Below are positions 32,998-42,063 of a DNA stretch of 64,000 bases, in pieces (position 1 is the stretch's first letter; each line of letters starts with the position of its first letter). The notes beneath the pieces were generated by a model that did no database searches, was not told the DNA's origin, and saw only the letters and a program-made list of their open reading frames with translations. The stretch is taken from assembly GCF_900177325.1 (NCBI RefSeq), contig NZ_FXBL01000004.1, forward strand, positions 4,903,501 to 4,967,500, read 5' to 3'. A program made the translations under genes and the position numbers. This DNA comes from Mesorhizobium australicum. GTDB lineage: Bacteria; Pseudomonadota; Alphaproteobacteria; Rhizobiales; Rhizobiaceae.

Positions 32998-34797
32998 TCA
33001 TGCGGCGGCCTCCGTCTTCGAGGATGCCGGCCGGGCGAGATAGGCGCGCCAGCCGCCGAATTCGGTGATGTCGGCGGCACCCGCGAGACCCGCGGCCTCG
33101 CAGAGGAAGCCCTTGACCGTGGCGCCGTCTTCCAGCTCCACCGTGCCGATGCCGAGCGGGGCCGGAATGCCGGCGACGAAGTCGCCGAAACGCTCCTTCG
33201 GCAACGCCCACACTTCGAGCTCAATCGCGGCGCCCCGCGCCTGGCGCACCAGGCCGGGGCGGAAGGGCGGGCCGCCCGCCAGCGCATGCAGACGATAGGC
33301 CGGTGCGGTGCTGCAGGCGCGGATGAAGCGCCCTCCCCGCTCGGTGAGTTCGCGGTTGAGCGGCAGGCCGGACATGTGCGCGCCGCAGACGGCGAGCGCG
33401 ATCTCGCCGGCCGCAGGTGCCGGGACGAGCGTCGGCGGAGAAGGACGCACCCAGCCGGTCGCGCCCAGCGCGCCCGCCTCGACCGATGCCGCGATCGAGG
33501 CGCAGAGGGCGTCGCGGCCGGCCGCAGCGAGGAGAGTGACGCTGCCGGGCCGGCCGTCCGCCCGCGCCCCCACCGGAACCGCGATGCCGCACAGGTCGAG
33601 CAGGTTGACGAAATTGGTGTAGGTGCCGAGCCGTGCATTCGGACCGATCGGATCGGCCGCGATCTCGTCCAGCGTGACGAAGGTCGGGATGGTCGGCACG
33701 CAGAGCGCATCGACACCCGAAAGCAGCGCCTCGCAGTCGCGCCGCAGCGCCTTCAGCCGGTAGAAGCCCTCGAACGCATCGACGGCGGAGAGCTTCAGGC
33801 CCGGTTCGAGGATCGAGCGGGTCGTCGGATGCAGCGTCTCCGGCTTCTCGGTCAGCCTGGATCCGACCGCCGCCACGCGCTCGGCAAGCCAGGCGCCCTC
33901 GTAGAGCATCCGGGCGACGTCGTAAAACGGCGCGAAGTCGAGTTCGCGGATCGTGGCTCCGTTCGTCCGCAGGCGCTCCACGGTGGCGCGGAAGCTGGCC
34001 GCCTGCACGGCATCGCCGAACGTTTCGAGCGACGCCTCGTCCGGCACGCCGATGCGAACGGCCGAAGCATCGAACAGGCCGCCCGCCGGAATGGCGCGCG
34101 ACCAGGCATCCGCCGGATCGAGGCCAGAGGCGACGGCGTGTATCTCCCACGCATCGGCGACCGTGAGCGCGAAGACGGAGATGGTGTCGAGCGTGCGGCA
34201 GGCGGGCACGACACCCGTTGCCGAATATGCACCGAGCGTGGGCTTCAGCCCGACGATGGAATTGAGGGCCGCCGGCACGCGGCCGGAGCCTGCCGTATCG
34301 GTGCCGAGCGAGAAACACGCAATGCCGCGCGCCACCGCCACTGCCGAGCCGGAGGAGGAACCGCCGGGCACGATCGTCGGATCGATGGGGTTGCGCGGCA
34401 CGGGCCAGGGCGTGCGCACGCCGACAAGGCCGGTGGCGAACTGGTCGAGGTTCGTCTTGCCGAGAACGATTGCGCCTGCCTCGCGCAGGCGGGCCACCAC
34501 GAACGCATCCCGGTCGGCAAGATAGGCGAAATCGGGACAGGCAGCCGTGGTCGGCATGCCGGCCACGTCGATATTGTCCTTCACCACGAAGGGAATTCCC
34601 CAGAGCGGGCGGCCGTCCGGTGCGCCGAGCGCATCGGCCGCGGCCAGCGCGCTGTCGCGGGCCTCGTGGATAAAGATGCCGGGATCGCTGGCTATGGCAA
34701 GCCGCCAGAACGCCTCGGTGACAACGTCGCGGGGCTCGAGGCCCTCCGCGTAGGCTCGCCGCAACGCATCCAGCGTGAAAGGCAGCTCATCGATCAT
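32998..34797 (-). CDS. atzF: Allophanate hydrolase
   Basis: The 599-residue enzyme has an amidase-signature domain (about 1-450) and the small C-terminal domain typical of AtzF-type allophanate hydrolases (about 465-595; GAHMSGLPLNRELTERGGRF, then AYRLHALAGGPPFRPGLV). The triad is Lys73 (VVKDNID), Ser147 (GGSSSG) and Ser171 (TDTAGSGR). The spacings of 74 and 98 equal those of K91-S165-S189 in AtzF (from memory). It hydrolyses allophanate to ammonia and CO2, the step after BiuH. It is the first gene of the minus-strand operon 34797 to 24827. The start is ATG 34797; the Shine-Dalgarno is weak. A frame running further upstream enters the LysR promoter and is rejected. Confidence 0.93.
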   Translation of the reverse strand: MIDELPFTLDALRRAYAEGLEPRDVVTEAFWRLAIASDPGIFIHEARDSALAAADALGAPDGRPLWGIPFVVKDNIDVAGMPTTAACPDFAYLADRDAFVVARLREAGAIVLGKTNLDQFATGLVGVRTPWPVPRNPIDPTIVPGGSSSGSAVAVARGIACFSLGTDTAGSGRVPAALNSIVGLKPTLGAYSATGVVPACRTLDTISVFALTVADAWEIHAVASGLDPADAWSRAIPAGGLFDASAVRIGVPDEASLETFGDAVQAASFRATVERLRTNGATIRELDFAPFYDVARMLYEGAWLAERVAAVGSRLTEKPETLHPTTRSILEPGLKLSAVDAFEGFYRLKALRRDCEALLSGVDALCVPTIPTFVTLDEIAADPIGPNARLGTYTNFVNLLDLCGIAVPVGARADGRPGSVTLLAAAGRDALCASIAASVEAGALGATGWVRPSPPTLVPAPAAGEIALAVCGAHMSGLPLNRELTERGGRFIRACSTAPAYRLHALAGGPPFRPGLVRQARGAAIELEVWALPKERFGDFVAGIPAPLGIGTVELEDGATVKGFLCEAAGLAGAADITEFGGWRAYLARPASSKTEAAA

Positions 34798-34898
34798 CGA
34801 TCGTTCTTGACGCCCCGTGGGGGCATCGTCCCGCGCCCCCTGCCCGCCAAGAATGCAGCTTTTTGCGTTGGCGAAAAATGCTATGAATTCACCATCGC

Positions 34899-34915
34899 GG
34901 TGCAAAAAATGCACC
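34899..34915. promoter_or_regulatory. Palindromic LysR site with sigma-54-like spacing, atzF/LysR intergenic region
   Basis: GGTGCA-AAAAA-TGCACC is a perfect 17-bp palindrome and obeys the LysR T-N11-A rule (T901-A913). Read on the minus strand, it also has the sigma-54 GG-N10-GC arrangement (TGGTGC-N5-TTGCA, close to TGGCAC-N5-TTGCA), about 105 bases before the atzF start. It lies 19 bases before the LysR start on the plus strand. Either or both functions are possible. Confidence 0.6.
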
Positions 34916-34933
34916 ACCCTCTGGAACCACGAT

Positions 34934-35845
34934 ATGCGCCATCTGCAAAATTTCCGGCTGATCGAAGCGGTCGCCCGCGCCGGCTCCATGCGCCGCGCCG
35001 CCGAGGACATGAACATCACCGCCTCGGCGCTGGTGCGCCGCATCAACGGCTTCGAGCAGGAGTTCGGAACGGAGCTGTTCGAACGGCTGCCGGGCGGCGT
35101 GCGGCTGAACCCGGCAGGGGAACTGGTGCTGCACCACTACCGCGCGACCCTGTCCGACCTGTCCCGCGTGCAGGGCCAGGTCGCGGACCTGACCGGCGAG
35201 CGGCGCGGCCACGTTTCCATCGCCTGCTCGCAGGCGCTGCTGCCCTACTTCCTGCCGCAGCAGATCGCGCGCTATCGCAGCGAGCATCCGGGCGTGACCT
35301 TCTCGGTGAACATCCGCGACCGCGCCCAGGCGGAACAGGAGCTGGCCTCCTATTCGAGCGACCTCGCGCTGGTGTTCGAACCGGTCTACCTGGTCGACTT
35401 CCAGGTGATCGAGACCATCCCGCAATCGGTCAACGTCGTCATGCGCGCCGACCACCCGCTGGCGGACAAGTCGGAGATCAGGCTGCGCGACTGCCTCGAC
35501 ACACCGCATATCGCGCCTTCGGCGAAATACGGCGTGCGGCACCTGCTAGATTTCGCCGCGCGGCGCGGCTCGCGTCGTGTAGACCCTCTGGTCGAGACGG
35601 AGAGCTTCGAACTGATCCGCCACTATGTGCTGCAGGAGCGGGTGATCGGCTTCCAGATCCCGATCGGCTTGACCGGGTTCGGAGATCCGCAACTGGTGTT
35701 CCGGCCGATCTCGGAGCGGGACCTGCCGCCCGGCAACCTCATCCTCGGCCAGATGCGGGGCCGCACCTTGCCGGTCGCCTCGGCGCGCTTCGCCATGCAG
35801 GTCGCGACGGCACTCAAGACCTATAGCGGCGAGGAGAAGCCGTAG
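34934..35845 (+). CDS. LysR-family regulator of the biuret/allophanate operon
   Basis: The 303-residue protein has a LysR HTH (MRHLQNFRLIEAVARAGSMRRAAEDMNITASALVRRINGFEQEFGTELF) and a two-lobe effector domain from about residue 90 (GHVSIACSQALLPYFLPQQIARYRSEHPGVTF). I chose ATG 34934, which gives the normal LysR N-terminus; the frame from 34817 adds 39 residues over the promoter. It is divergent from atzF and is the obvious candidate regulator of the operon, as AtzR (also LysR) is for atzDEF in Pseudomonas sp. ADP. The effector might be a pathway intermediate or a nitrogen signal. It converges with mtnA (6-base gap). Confidence 0.92.
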   Translation: MRHLQNFRLIEAVARAGSMRRAAEDMNITASALVRRINGFEQEFGTELFERLPGGVRLNPAGELVLHHYRATLSDLSRVQGQVADLTGERRGHVSIACSQALLPYFLPQQIARYRSEHPGVTFSVNIRDRAQAEQELASYSSDLALVFEPVYLVDFQVIETIPQSVNVVMRADHPLADKSEIRLRDCLDTPHIAPSAKYGVRHLLDFAARRGSRRVDPLVETESFELIRHYVLQERVIGFQIPIGLTGFGDPQLVFRPISERDLPPGNLILGQMRGRTLPVASARFAMQVATALKTYSGEEKP

Positions 35846-35851
35846 GGCCTG

Positions 35852-36949
35852 TCAGCGGGCGCGATCGGGGAAGAGTTTCGCCAGCCCCTCGGCCGAGGCC
35901 TTCGCCACGCCGCGCTCGGTGATGAGCCCGGTGACGAGGCGCGCGGGCGTCACATCGAAGGCGGGGTTGGCCGCGGGCGTCGCCTCGGGCGAGATGCGGA
36001 CGGAGCGGACGGAGCCGTCTTCGTCGCGGCCGGCGACGAGCGAGACCTCGTCGGGCGAGCGCTCCTCGATCGGGATCTCCTTCACGCCGTCGTTCACCGT
36101 CCAGTCGATCGTCGGCGACGGCAGCGCGACGTAGAACGGCACGCCGTTGTCTTGTGCCGCCAGCGCCTTGAGATAGGTGCCGATCTTGTTGCAAACGTCG
36201 CCTTGCGCCGTCGTGCGGTCGGTGCCGACGATCACCATGTCGACCTCGCCATGCTGCATCAGGTGGCCGCCGGCATTGTCGACGATCAGCGTGTGCGGCA
36301 CACCGTGGCCGGCGAGTTCCCAAGCGGTGAGGAAAGCGCCCTGATTGCGCGGCCGGGTCTCGTCGACATAGACGTGGACCGGGATGCCGGCCTCGGCGGC
36401 GAGGTAGATCGGCGCGGTGGCGGTGCCGTAATCCACGGTCGCGAGCCAGCCGGCATTGCAGTGGGTGAGGATGTTGACCTTCTCGCCCGGCTTCTTGCGC
36501 GCCGCGATCTCGCGGATGATCTCCAGCCCGTTGCGGCCGATGGCGCGGTTGAGCTCGACGTCCTCGTCGGCGATTTCCGCTGCCTTCGCATAGGCGGCGT
36601 CGGCCCGCTCGGCCGGCGGCAGCGGCTTCAGATAGGCCCGCATTGCATCCAGCGCCCAGCGCAGGTTGATCGCGGTCGGCCGTGTCTCGTTGAGCCGCTC
36701 CCAGGCCTCGTCAAGCGAGGCGTCGGACGCATCGACACGCATCTGCAAGGCAACGCCATAGGCGGCCGCGACGCCGATCAGCGGCGCGCCGCGCACCCAC
36801 ATGTCGCGGATCGCGACCGCGATGTCGGCCATCGACTGCGCGTTCACGACGACGAATTCGTGCGGCAGCTTGCGCTGGTCGATCAGGTCGACGGACCAGC
36901 GGTCCTCGTTCAGCCAGATCGTGCGGTAATGGCGTTCGCCGACTTTCAC
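35852..36949 (-). CDS. mtnA: Methylthioribose-1-phosphate isomerase (MtnA family)
   Basis: The 365-residue protein is a clear Mtn[19 protein letters not shown] (phosphosugar site), [19 protein letters not shown] (catalytic Cys), [19 protein letters not shown], and [29 protein letters not shown] (catalytic Asp). It isomerises 5-methylthioribose-1-P to 5-methylthioribulose-1-P; homologs accept 5-deoxyribose-1-P. The start is GTG 36949, preceded by AAGGAG and overlapping the mtnK stop (GTGA), so it is co-translated with the kinase. The downstream classical MtnBCD enzymes are not in the window; an aldolase/dehydrogenase at 44196 may serve instead. Confidence 0.95.
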   Translation of the reverse strand: MKVGERHYRTIWLNEDRWSVDLIDQRKLPHEFVVVNAQSMADIAVAIRDMWVRGAPLIGVAAAYGVALQMRVDASDASLDEAWERLNETRPTAINLRWALDAMRAYLKPLPPAERADAAYAKAAEIADEDVELNRAIGRNGLEIIREIAARKKPGEKVNILTHCNAGWLATVDYGTATAPIYLAAEAGIPVHVYVDETRPRNQGAFLTAWELAGHGVPHTLIVDNAGGHLMQHGEVDMVIVGTDRTTAQGDVCNKIGTYLKALAAQDNGVPFYVALPSPTIDWTVNDGVKEIPIEERSPDEVSLVAGRDEDGSVRSVRISPEATPAANPAFDVTPARLVTGLITERGVAKASAEGLAKLFPDRAR

Positions 36950-38214
36950 GCAACTGCTCCTTCGTCGAGGCGGACCGCCAGCTCGTTCACTTCGGACAGC
37001 GATCGGATGTGGCGGCGGTTGACCGCGAGATGGCGGCCGAGCTTGAGCGCACGCATCTCGCATGCACCGCGCAGCTTCTGTTCGGCGATCTCCTCGAAAT
37101 CGGCATTGTGGGCAAGGCCGAGGATGCGGCGGTGCATCTCGACGCCGGCGAAGCCCAGCATGTCGGTGAAGATGTCGCCGAGCACGCGCTGGAGGGCCTG
37201 CTCGGCCGCGAGCGGATCGCCACGATCCTCGAAGACCGAGGAGGCATAGAGCATGCCCTTGCGCTCGGTGCGCCACAGCCGAGAGAACTCGGCGTGGAAG
37301 ACGTTCCAGGTATCAGTGATCACAGAAAGCAGCCAGGCCCGCATCTCGTCGCGCGGCTTGCCGCCCTCGTGGCCGCGCGCGGCGAAGAAGGCCATCCAGT
37401 AGTTGGCCAAGAGCATGCCGACGTCGAACGCGATCGGTCCGTAGAAGGCGAATTCGGGGTCGATGACGCGCGTGTCGGCGTCGGTGACCATGACCGAGCC
37501 TGAGTGCAGGTCGCCGTGGAGCAGGGTCTCGGCCCTGGCGGCGAAGAGGTGCTTCAGCGCCTGCGCCTCGACCTTGAGGTCGCGGTCAGCGCGCAGCTCC
37601 GCCACCATGCCGTCGAGCTCCGGCGACGTGTGCCGGTTGAGCGGGGCTTCGAAATAGGGATCGGTGAAGACGAGGTTTTCCGTGATGTCGCACAGCTCGA
37701 CATTGTCGGCGAAGAGCGCGAGGTCGGCCTTTCGCTCGCGCGCCGTCATCGAGAAATCGGAGCCGCGGAACAGGGTGCGGGCCATGAACAGGCCGAGGTC
37801 GCTGGCGATGCGTGGCGGCATGCGGCCCTCGATCAGGGCGCGGCGCAGGATGACGTGCGGCGTGAGGAACTCCATGACGATGAGCGCCTGCGTCTCGTCA
37901 TAGTGGAAGACCTCCGGAACCGCGCCCTTGCCGGCCCGCGCCTCCTGCCGGATCAGCGCGTGGTATTCGAAGAAAGAACGCTTGAGGGGCAGCGGCCAGC
38001 TCTCGCCGACGAGGCGGACATAGGGCAGCGCCTGCTTGACGATGATCGAGCCGCGCTCGCCGTCGACGATGAACACGAGATTGAGATTGCCGTCGCCGAC
38101 CTCGCGCGAGCGCCACGACGCGGGCGGCCCGATGCGGCTGGTCAAGGCGTCGATGCTGCCGAGCCGTGCCGGCAGCGTGTCTATCGTCAACGCCTGATAG
38201 GGCGCATCCGTCAT
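36946..38214 (-). CDS. mtnK: S-methyl-5-thioribose kinase (MtnK family)
   Basis: The 422-residue protein is an MtnK-type kinase: [15 protein letters not shown] (nucleotide loop), [41 protein letters not shown] (catalytic loop, HGDLHTG-like) and [25 protein letters not shown] (metal site). It phosphorylates 5-methylthioribose, and some homologs 5-deoxyribose. The ATG at 38214 has GGGGAGA upstream. It is the first gene of a two-gene operon with mtnA, divergent from a sugar ABC importer. The 125-base divergent region holds the SorC operator candidate shared with the regulator gene at 46286. Confidence 0.93.
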   Translation of the reverse strand: MTDAPYQALTIDTLPARLGSIDALTSRIGPPASWRSREVGDGNLNLVFIVDGERGSIIVKQALPYVRLVGESWPLPLKRSFFEYHALIRQEARAGKGAVPEVFHYDETQALIVMEFLTPHVILRRALIEGRMPPRIASDLGLFMARTLFRGSDFSMTARERKADLALFADNVELCDITENLVFTDPYFEAPLNRHTSPELDGMVAELRADRDLKVEAQALKHLFAARAETLLHGDLHSGSVMVTDADTRVIDPEFAFYGPIAFDVGMLLANYWMAFFAARGHEGGKPRDEMRAWLLSVITDTWNVFHAEFSRLWRTERKGMLYASSVFEDRGDPLAAEQALQRVLGDIFTDMLGFAGVEMHRRILGLAHNADFEEIAEQKLRGACEMRALKLGRHLAVNRRHIRSLSEVNELAVRLDEGAVA

Positions 38215-38273
38215 GATCCGTCTCCCCTGATCCTCCCATATGGAGGAGAGCAGGGCGACGCTAGGAGCCAGAC

Positions 38274-38303
38274 TGGCAATTGTCAATCCAGTTGACATTT
38301 GAC
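38274..38303. promoter_or_regulatory. Shared SorC-type operator candidate, mtnK/ABC divergent promoter
   Basis: The 13-mer TGGCAATTGTCAA (38274-38286) is followed by TTGAC at 38292-38296 and again at 38299-38303, so GTCAA-N5-TTGAC forms an inverted repeat. The identical 13-mer lies upstream of the SorC regulator at 47274-47286. The site falls between mtnK and the ABC ATPase gene and could control both. Confidence 0.75.
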
Positions 38304-38339
38304 GGCATGGTTCGTAGCGTCATGATCCGGGAGGATCAA

Positions 38340-39851
38340 TTGCAGGGCACACCGGTCTTTGTCGTCAAAGGCTTGATGAAGTCGTTCGGCCCCAACAGGG
38401 TGCTGAAGGGCGTCGATCTTGTCTTGCATCCGGGCGAGGTGACCGTGCTGATGGGCGCCAACGGCGCCGGCAAGTCGACACTGGTGAAGATCGTCAGCGG
38501 CATCCACGCCTCCGGTGGCGGCACGATGGAGCTGGCGGGCACGCCCTTCGCACCTGCCACGCCGGCCGAGGCGATGCGCGCCGGGGTCGTCACCGTGCAC
38601 CAGGCGATCAATGACGGCGTGGTCCCGGCGCTCGACGTCGCCTCCAACCTCACCCTCGACCGGCTGAGCGGCAAGGGAGCCCCGCTGCTCTTGAACCCGC
38701 GCCGCATCCGCCGCGAGGCGCAGGCCGTAGCGGACCGGATGGGCCTGTCGATCGATCTCTCGAAAGAGGTCGCGGACCTGACGCTGGCCGACCGCCAGCT
38801 CGTCGCGATCGCCCGCGCCATGGCGCACCAGCCGAAGGTGCTGATCCTCGACGAACCGACCTCGTCGCTGTCGTCGAGCGAGGCCGACCGGCTGTTCGCG
38901 CTGATCGACCGGTTGCGGGCCGACGGCGTCGCCATCCTCTACATCTCGCACCGCATGTCCGACATCCGCCGCATCGCCGACCGCATCGTCAGCCTGCGCG
39001 ACGGCGCGATCGCCGGCCGGTTCGAGGACAAGCCGCTCGACTATTCCGGCGCGGTGGACGCCATGCTCGGCCGCAAGGCGGGCCATGGCACGATCGAGGC
39101 GCGGCCGGCCGGAACGCCGGTATTCCGCGCCGAGGACCTGCGCATCGCCTCCGCCTCCGAACCGTTCCGCCTCGAACTCGGCGAGGCCGAGATCGTCGCC
39201 ATCACCGGCCTCGTCGGCGTCGGCAAGACGGTGCTGGCCGAGACGCTGTTCGGCCTGCGCCAGCCGCTTGCCGGCAGCATGGAGCTCGACGGCAAACCGT
39301 ACGCGCCGGCCAGGCCGCCGGAAGCGATCGCGCGCGGGGTGTTCCTGGTGGCGAAGGACCGCGCCGACAGCGGCATCGTGCCGGACTTCAACCTCGCCAG
39401 GAACGTCAGCCTTCCTTTCCTCACCCGGCTGTCCAGCCTGTCGATCGTGCGGCGCGGCGAAGAACGGCGGCGCGCCCAGGACCAGATTTCACAGCTCGGC
39501 ATCGTCTGCCGCAGCGAGAAGGACGAGATGTCGGCGCTCTCCGGCGGCAACCAGCAGAAGGCGATGGTGGCGCGCTGGCTCGCCGAGCCGTCGCGCCTGC
39601 TCGTGCTGGACGAGCCGTTCCAGGGCGTCGACATCGCGGCCCGCCACGACATCGCCTCGAAGCTGCGCGCGACGGCGCACAACCGCGCCACCGTCCTGTT
39701 CGTCACCGAACTGGACGAGGCGCTGGAGACAGCGGACCGCATCCTGGTGATGTCGGAACACACGATCGTCGGCGAGCACATGAACCGCGGCGTCGATATG
39801 GACCGGCTCCTCGCAGAGGTCGCCGGGCGCGGCCTGCGCGGAGCCGCCTGA
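38340..39851 (+). CDS. Sugar ABC transporter ATP-binding protein (RbsA-type, duplicated)
   Basis: The 503-residue protein has two ATPase domains. The first carries Walker A GANGAGKST, signature LTLADRQLVAIARAMA and Walker B VLILDEPTSSLS. The second has Walker A GLVGVGKT, signature LSGGNQQKAMVARWLA and Walker B LLVLDEPFQGVD. The layout is the ribose/xylose type. I use TTG 38340, with GGAGG five bases upstream; ATGs at 38307 and 38322 in frame are alternatives, and a TTG at 38280 lies inside the operator. It is the first gene of an importer (39874 permease, 40907 binding protein) that probably brings in 5-methylthioribose or 5-deoxyribose. Confidence 0.92.
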   Translation: MQGTPVFVVKGLMKSFGPNRVLKGVDLVLHPGEVTVLMGANGAGKSTLVKIVSGIHASGGGTMELAGTPFAPATPAEAMRAGVVTVHQAINDGVVPALDVASNLTLDRLSGKGAPLLLNPRRIRREAQAVADRMGLSIDLSKEVADLTLADRQLVAIARAMAHQPKVLILDEPTSSLSSSEADRLFALIDRLRADGVAILYISHRMSDIRRIADRIVSLRDGAIAGRFEDKPLDYSGAVDAMLGRKAGHGTIEARPAGTPVFRAEDLRIASASEPFRLELGEAEIVAITGLVGVGKTVLAETLFGLRQPLAGSMELDGKPYAPARPPEAIARGVFLVAKDRADSGIVPDFNLARNVSLPFLTRLSSLSIVRRGEERRRAQDQISQLGIVCRSEKDEMSALSGGNQQKAMVARWLAEPSRLLVLDEPFQGVDIAARHDIASKLRATAHNRATVLFVTELDEALETADRILVMSEHTIVGEHMNRGVDMDRLLAEVAGRGLRGAA

Positions 39852-39873
39852 TGATGATTTCGGAGACTGCCCC

Positions 39874-40869
39874 TTGACCCTGCGCGACCTCGCCATCCGC
39901 TACGGCTTCCTGGCGCTGCTGGCCGGGCTGGTGATCTTCTTCTCGTTCTCGACGAACGGCTTCACCTCGCCGCAGGCGGCCGTCTTCATCCTGCAATCCG
40001 TGTCGCTGACCGGCATCCTGGCGCTCGGCGTGACCGCGACGCTGGTCGTCGGCGGCTTCGATCTTTCGATCGGCTCGATCGCCACCAGCGCGATGATGGC
40101 GGCGGCCTATGTCATGGTGGTTCTGGAGCAGAACGCGCTGGTGGCCGTGCTCGTCTGCCTCGCCATCGGCGCGCTGGTCGGGCTGATCAACGGCATCATC
40201 ATCTGCTACCTGCGCGTGCCCGACCTTCTGGCGACGCTCGGCATGATGTTCCTGCTGATCGGCCTGCAGCGCATTCCGACCGAAGGCCGCTCGATCGCGG
40301 CCGGGATGACGATGCCGGACGGGTCCACGGCGACCGGCCAGTTCGATCCGGCCTTCCTGGCACTCGGCCGCCACCGCTTCGACTTCATCCTGCCGAACCT
40401 GGTGCCCGCCTCGGTGGTGGTGCTGATCGTGCTCGCGGTGCTGATCTGGTTCTTCCTCGAATACACCCGCTTCGGCCGGCTGATGTATGCGGTGGGGTCC
40501 AACGCGCGCGCCGCCGAGTTCGCCGGCGCGCCGGTGAAGGCCTACAAGATCTGGGCCTACATCATCTCCGGCGTCTTCGCCTCCATCGGCGGAATCCTGC
40601 TCGCCGCGCGGCTGGGACGCGGCGATATCGCCTCGGGGAACAATCTTCTCCTCGACGCCGTCGCAGCCGCACTGATCGGCTACGCGGTGCTCGGAGCTTC
40701 GAAGCCGAATGCTTTCGGCACGGCCGTCGGGGCGCTATTCGTCGGCGTGCTGCTGCAGGGCCTCACCATGATGAACGTGCCCTACTACACGCAAGATTTC
40801 ATCAAAGGCGCGGTGCTGGTCGTCGCGCTTGTGTTCACCTTCTCGCTGTCGGGTCGGACCGCCCGCTAG
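39874..40869 (+). CDS. Sugar ABC transporter permease (RbsC-type)
   Basis: The 331-residue protein has the RbsC family segments GILALGVTATLVVGGFDLSIGSIATSAMMAAAYVM (N-terminal TM and DLS motif), INGIIICYLRVPDLLATLGMMFLLIGLQRI, and YTRFGRLMYAVGSNARAAEFAGAPVKAYKIWAYIISG (coupling loop). About ten TM segments are expected. It starts with TTG 39874, preceded by GGAG. It is 22 bases after the ATPase stop codon and belongs with the binding protein 37 bases downstream. Confidence 0.92.
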   Translation: MTLRDLAIRYGFLALLAGLVIFFSFSTNGFTSPQAAVFILQSVSLTGILALGVTATLVVGGFDLSIGSIATSAMMAAAYVMVVLEQNALVAVLVCLAIGALVGLINGIIICYLRVPDLLATLGMMFLLIGLQRIPTEGRSIAAGMTMPDGSTATGQFDPAFLALGRHRFDFILPNLVPASVVVLIVLAVLIWFFLEYTRFGRLMYAVGSNARAAEFAGAPVKAYKIWAYIISGVFASIGGILLAARLGRGDIASGNNLLLDAVAAALIGYAVLGASKPNAFGTAVGALFVGVLLQGLTMMNVPYYTQDFIKGAVLVVALVFTFSLSGRTAR

Positions 40870-40906
40870 CCGTCGTTCAAACCAGGTCTCAGGTGGAGGA
40901 AAGACA

Positions 40907-41959
40907 ATGATCACCCGCAGGACGTTCTCCAAGCTCGGACTGGCGCTCGCCGCCGGCTCGGCCCTTCTCGGAATGCCGGCGCTCGCGCAGGACAGGCCGG
41001 CTCCGTTCGACAAGCCCGGCGACGTCAAGATCGCGCTGGTGCGGTATCTGTCGACCGGCGATTTCTTCCAGGCCTATCTCGCCGGCGTGGAATCCCAGGC
41101 CAAGGCGCTGGGCGTGCAGCTGCAGGTGTTCGACAGCCGCCAGGACGCCGCGCTCCAGGCCGACATGGTCGACCAGGCGATCGCGCTCGGCGTGCAGGGC
41201 ATCATCATCCAGCACGGCCTGACGGAATCGATGAAGGAAGCCGCCCAGCGCGCGGTCGACGCCGGCATCAAGGTCGTCGCCTTCGACGTCAACGTCGAGA
41301 ACGACAAGATCCCGCAGATCGAGCAGTCCGACCGCGACCTCGCCCGCCTGGCTCTCGAGCAGGCGATCAAGGACAATGGCGAGAGCTGGAAGGCGGGCTA
41401 TGTCTATGTCGCCGGCATCGCCCCGCTCGACCGCCGCAACGAGACCTGGGTGGAGTTCAAGAAGAAGTATCCGGGCATCAACGAGGCGGCCATGTTCGGC
41501 ACGCTCGACAATCCGATCGCCAACTCGGTCGCGAACCAGGCGCGCTCGGTGGTCTCGGCAAATCCGGACATCACGGTGATGTTCGCGCCCTATGACGAGT
41601 TCGCCAAGGGCGTGAAGATCGCCGTCGACGAAGCGGGCCTGTCGTCCAGCGTGAAGATCTACTCGGCCGACATCTCGACCGCCGACATCTCGGCGATGCG
41701 CGAGGCGGGCAGCGCCTGGGCCGCCACCGCGGCAACCAACCCGGCCGTGGTCGGCCAGGTCTCGGTGCGCGCTCTGGCGCAGCTGCTGGCCGGCGAGGAC
41801 CCGGGCAAGAGCGTGATCGTTCCCCCGACGCTGATCACCCAGAAGGACCTCAACGACAACGACATCAAGAACATGGAAGAGCTGTCGGCCAAGCTGCCGC
41901 AGTTCGCCCATGCCGACGTCGCCATGCCGGCCTGGATGCCGAACCCGAACGCGAAGTGA
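40907..41959 (+). CDS. Sugar ABC transporter substrate-binding protein (RbsB/periplasmic binding protein type)
   Basis: The 350-residue protein begins with a twin-arginine-type signal (MITRRTFSKLGLALAAGSALLG, cleavage after ALA) and is followed by a ribose-type type 1 periplasmic binding fold: VKIALVRYLSTGDFFQAYLAGVESQAKALGVQLQVF, LGVQGIIIQHGLTESMKEAAQRAVDAGIKVVAFDVN and PDITVMFAPYDEFAKGVKIAVDEAG. It starts at ATG 40907 with GGAGG upstream. The terminator at 41978 marks the operon end. Context suggests the ligand is a 5-modified ribose. Confidence 0.93.
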   Translation: MITRRTFSKLGLALAAGSALLGMPALAQDRPAPFDKPGDVKIALVRYLSTGDFFQAYLAGVESQAKALGVQLQVFDSRQDAALQADMVDQAIALGVQGIIIQHGLTESMKEAAQRAVDAGIKVVAFDVNVENDKIPQIEQSDRDLARLALEQAIKDNGESWKAGYVYVAGIAPLDRRNETWVEFKKKYPGINEAAMFGTLDNPIANSVANQARSVVSANPDITVMFAPYDEFAKGVKIAVDEAGLSSSVKIYSADISTADISAMREAGSAWAATAATNPAVVGQVSVRALAQLLAGEDPGKSVIVPPTLITQKDLNDNDIKNMEELSAKLPQFAHADVAMPAWMPNPNAK

Positions 41960-41977
41960 CCACACAGTCGTTTCGAT

Positions 41978-42010
41978 AAAAGGGGCGGGCCGAACGGTCC
42001 GCCCCTTTTT
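41978..42010 (+). terminator. Rho-independent terminator after the sugar ABC operon
   Basis: An 11-bp stem AAAAGGGGCGG / CCGCCCCTTTT with an inner CCG/CGG pairing in the loop, followed by a T-run (42006-42010). It lies 19 bases after the binding-protein stop codon. Confidence 0.9.
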
Positions 42011-42020
42011 CTTGCCGGCG

Positions 42021-42062
42021 GGATATCTCGGGCGTATATCTAGATATCCGAAGGAGATATCC
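42021..42062 (+). promoter_or_regulatory. Operator of the VapBC-type toxin-antitoxin module
   Basis: GGATATCTC at 42021-42029 and GAGATATCC at 42054-42062 form a perfect inverted repeat, with a perfect 12-bp palindrome ATATCTAGATAT at 42036-42047 between them. The right arm contains the Shine-Dalgarno AAGGAG (42051-42056) of the antitoxin gene. Binding by the complex would cover the start signals, as in autoregulated toxin-antitoxin operons. Confidence 0.75.
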
Positions 42063-42063
42063 G

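Noticed and set aside
24827..34797. Reading the operon as a cyanuric acid pathway
   Set aside because: AtzD, AtzE and AtzG are absent from the window, although AtzF and an AtzH-like gene are present. BiuH instead gives a simpler biuret route.
32908..35826. Plus-strand open frame of 972 codons opposite the allophanate hydrolase
   Set aside because: Antisense shadow of atzF that then crosses the LysR gene out of frame; Arg/Ala/Gly-rich with no domain.
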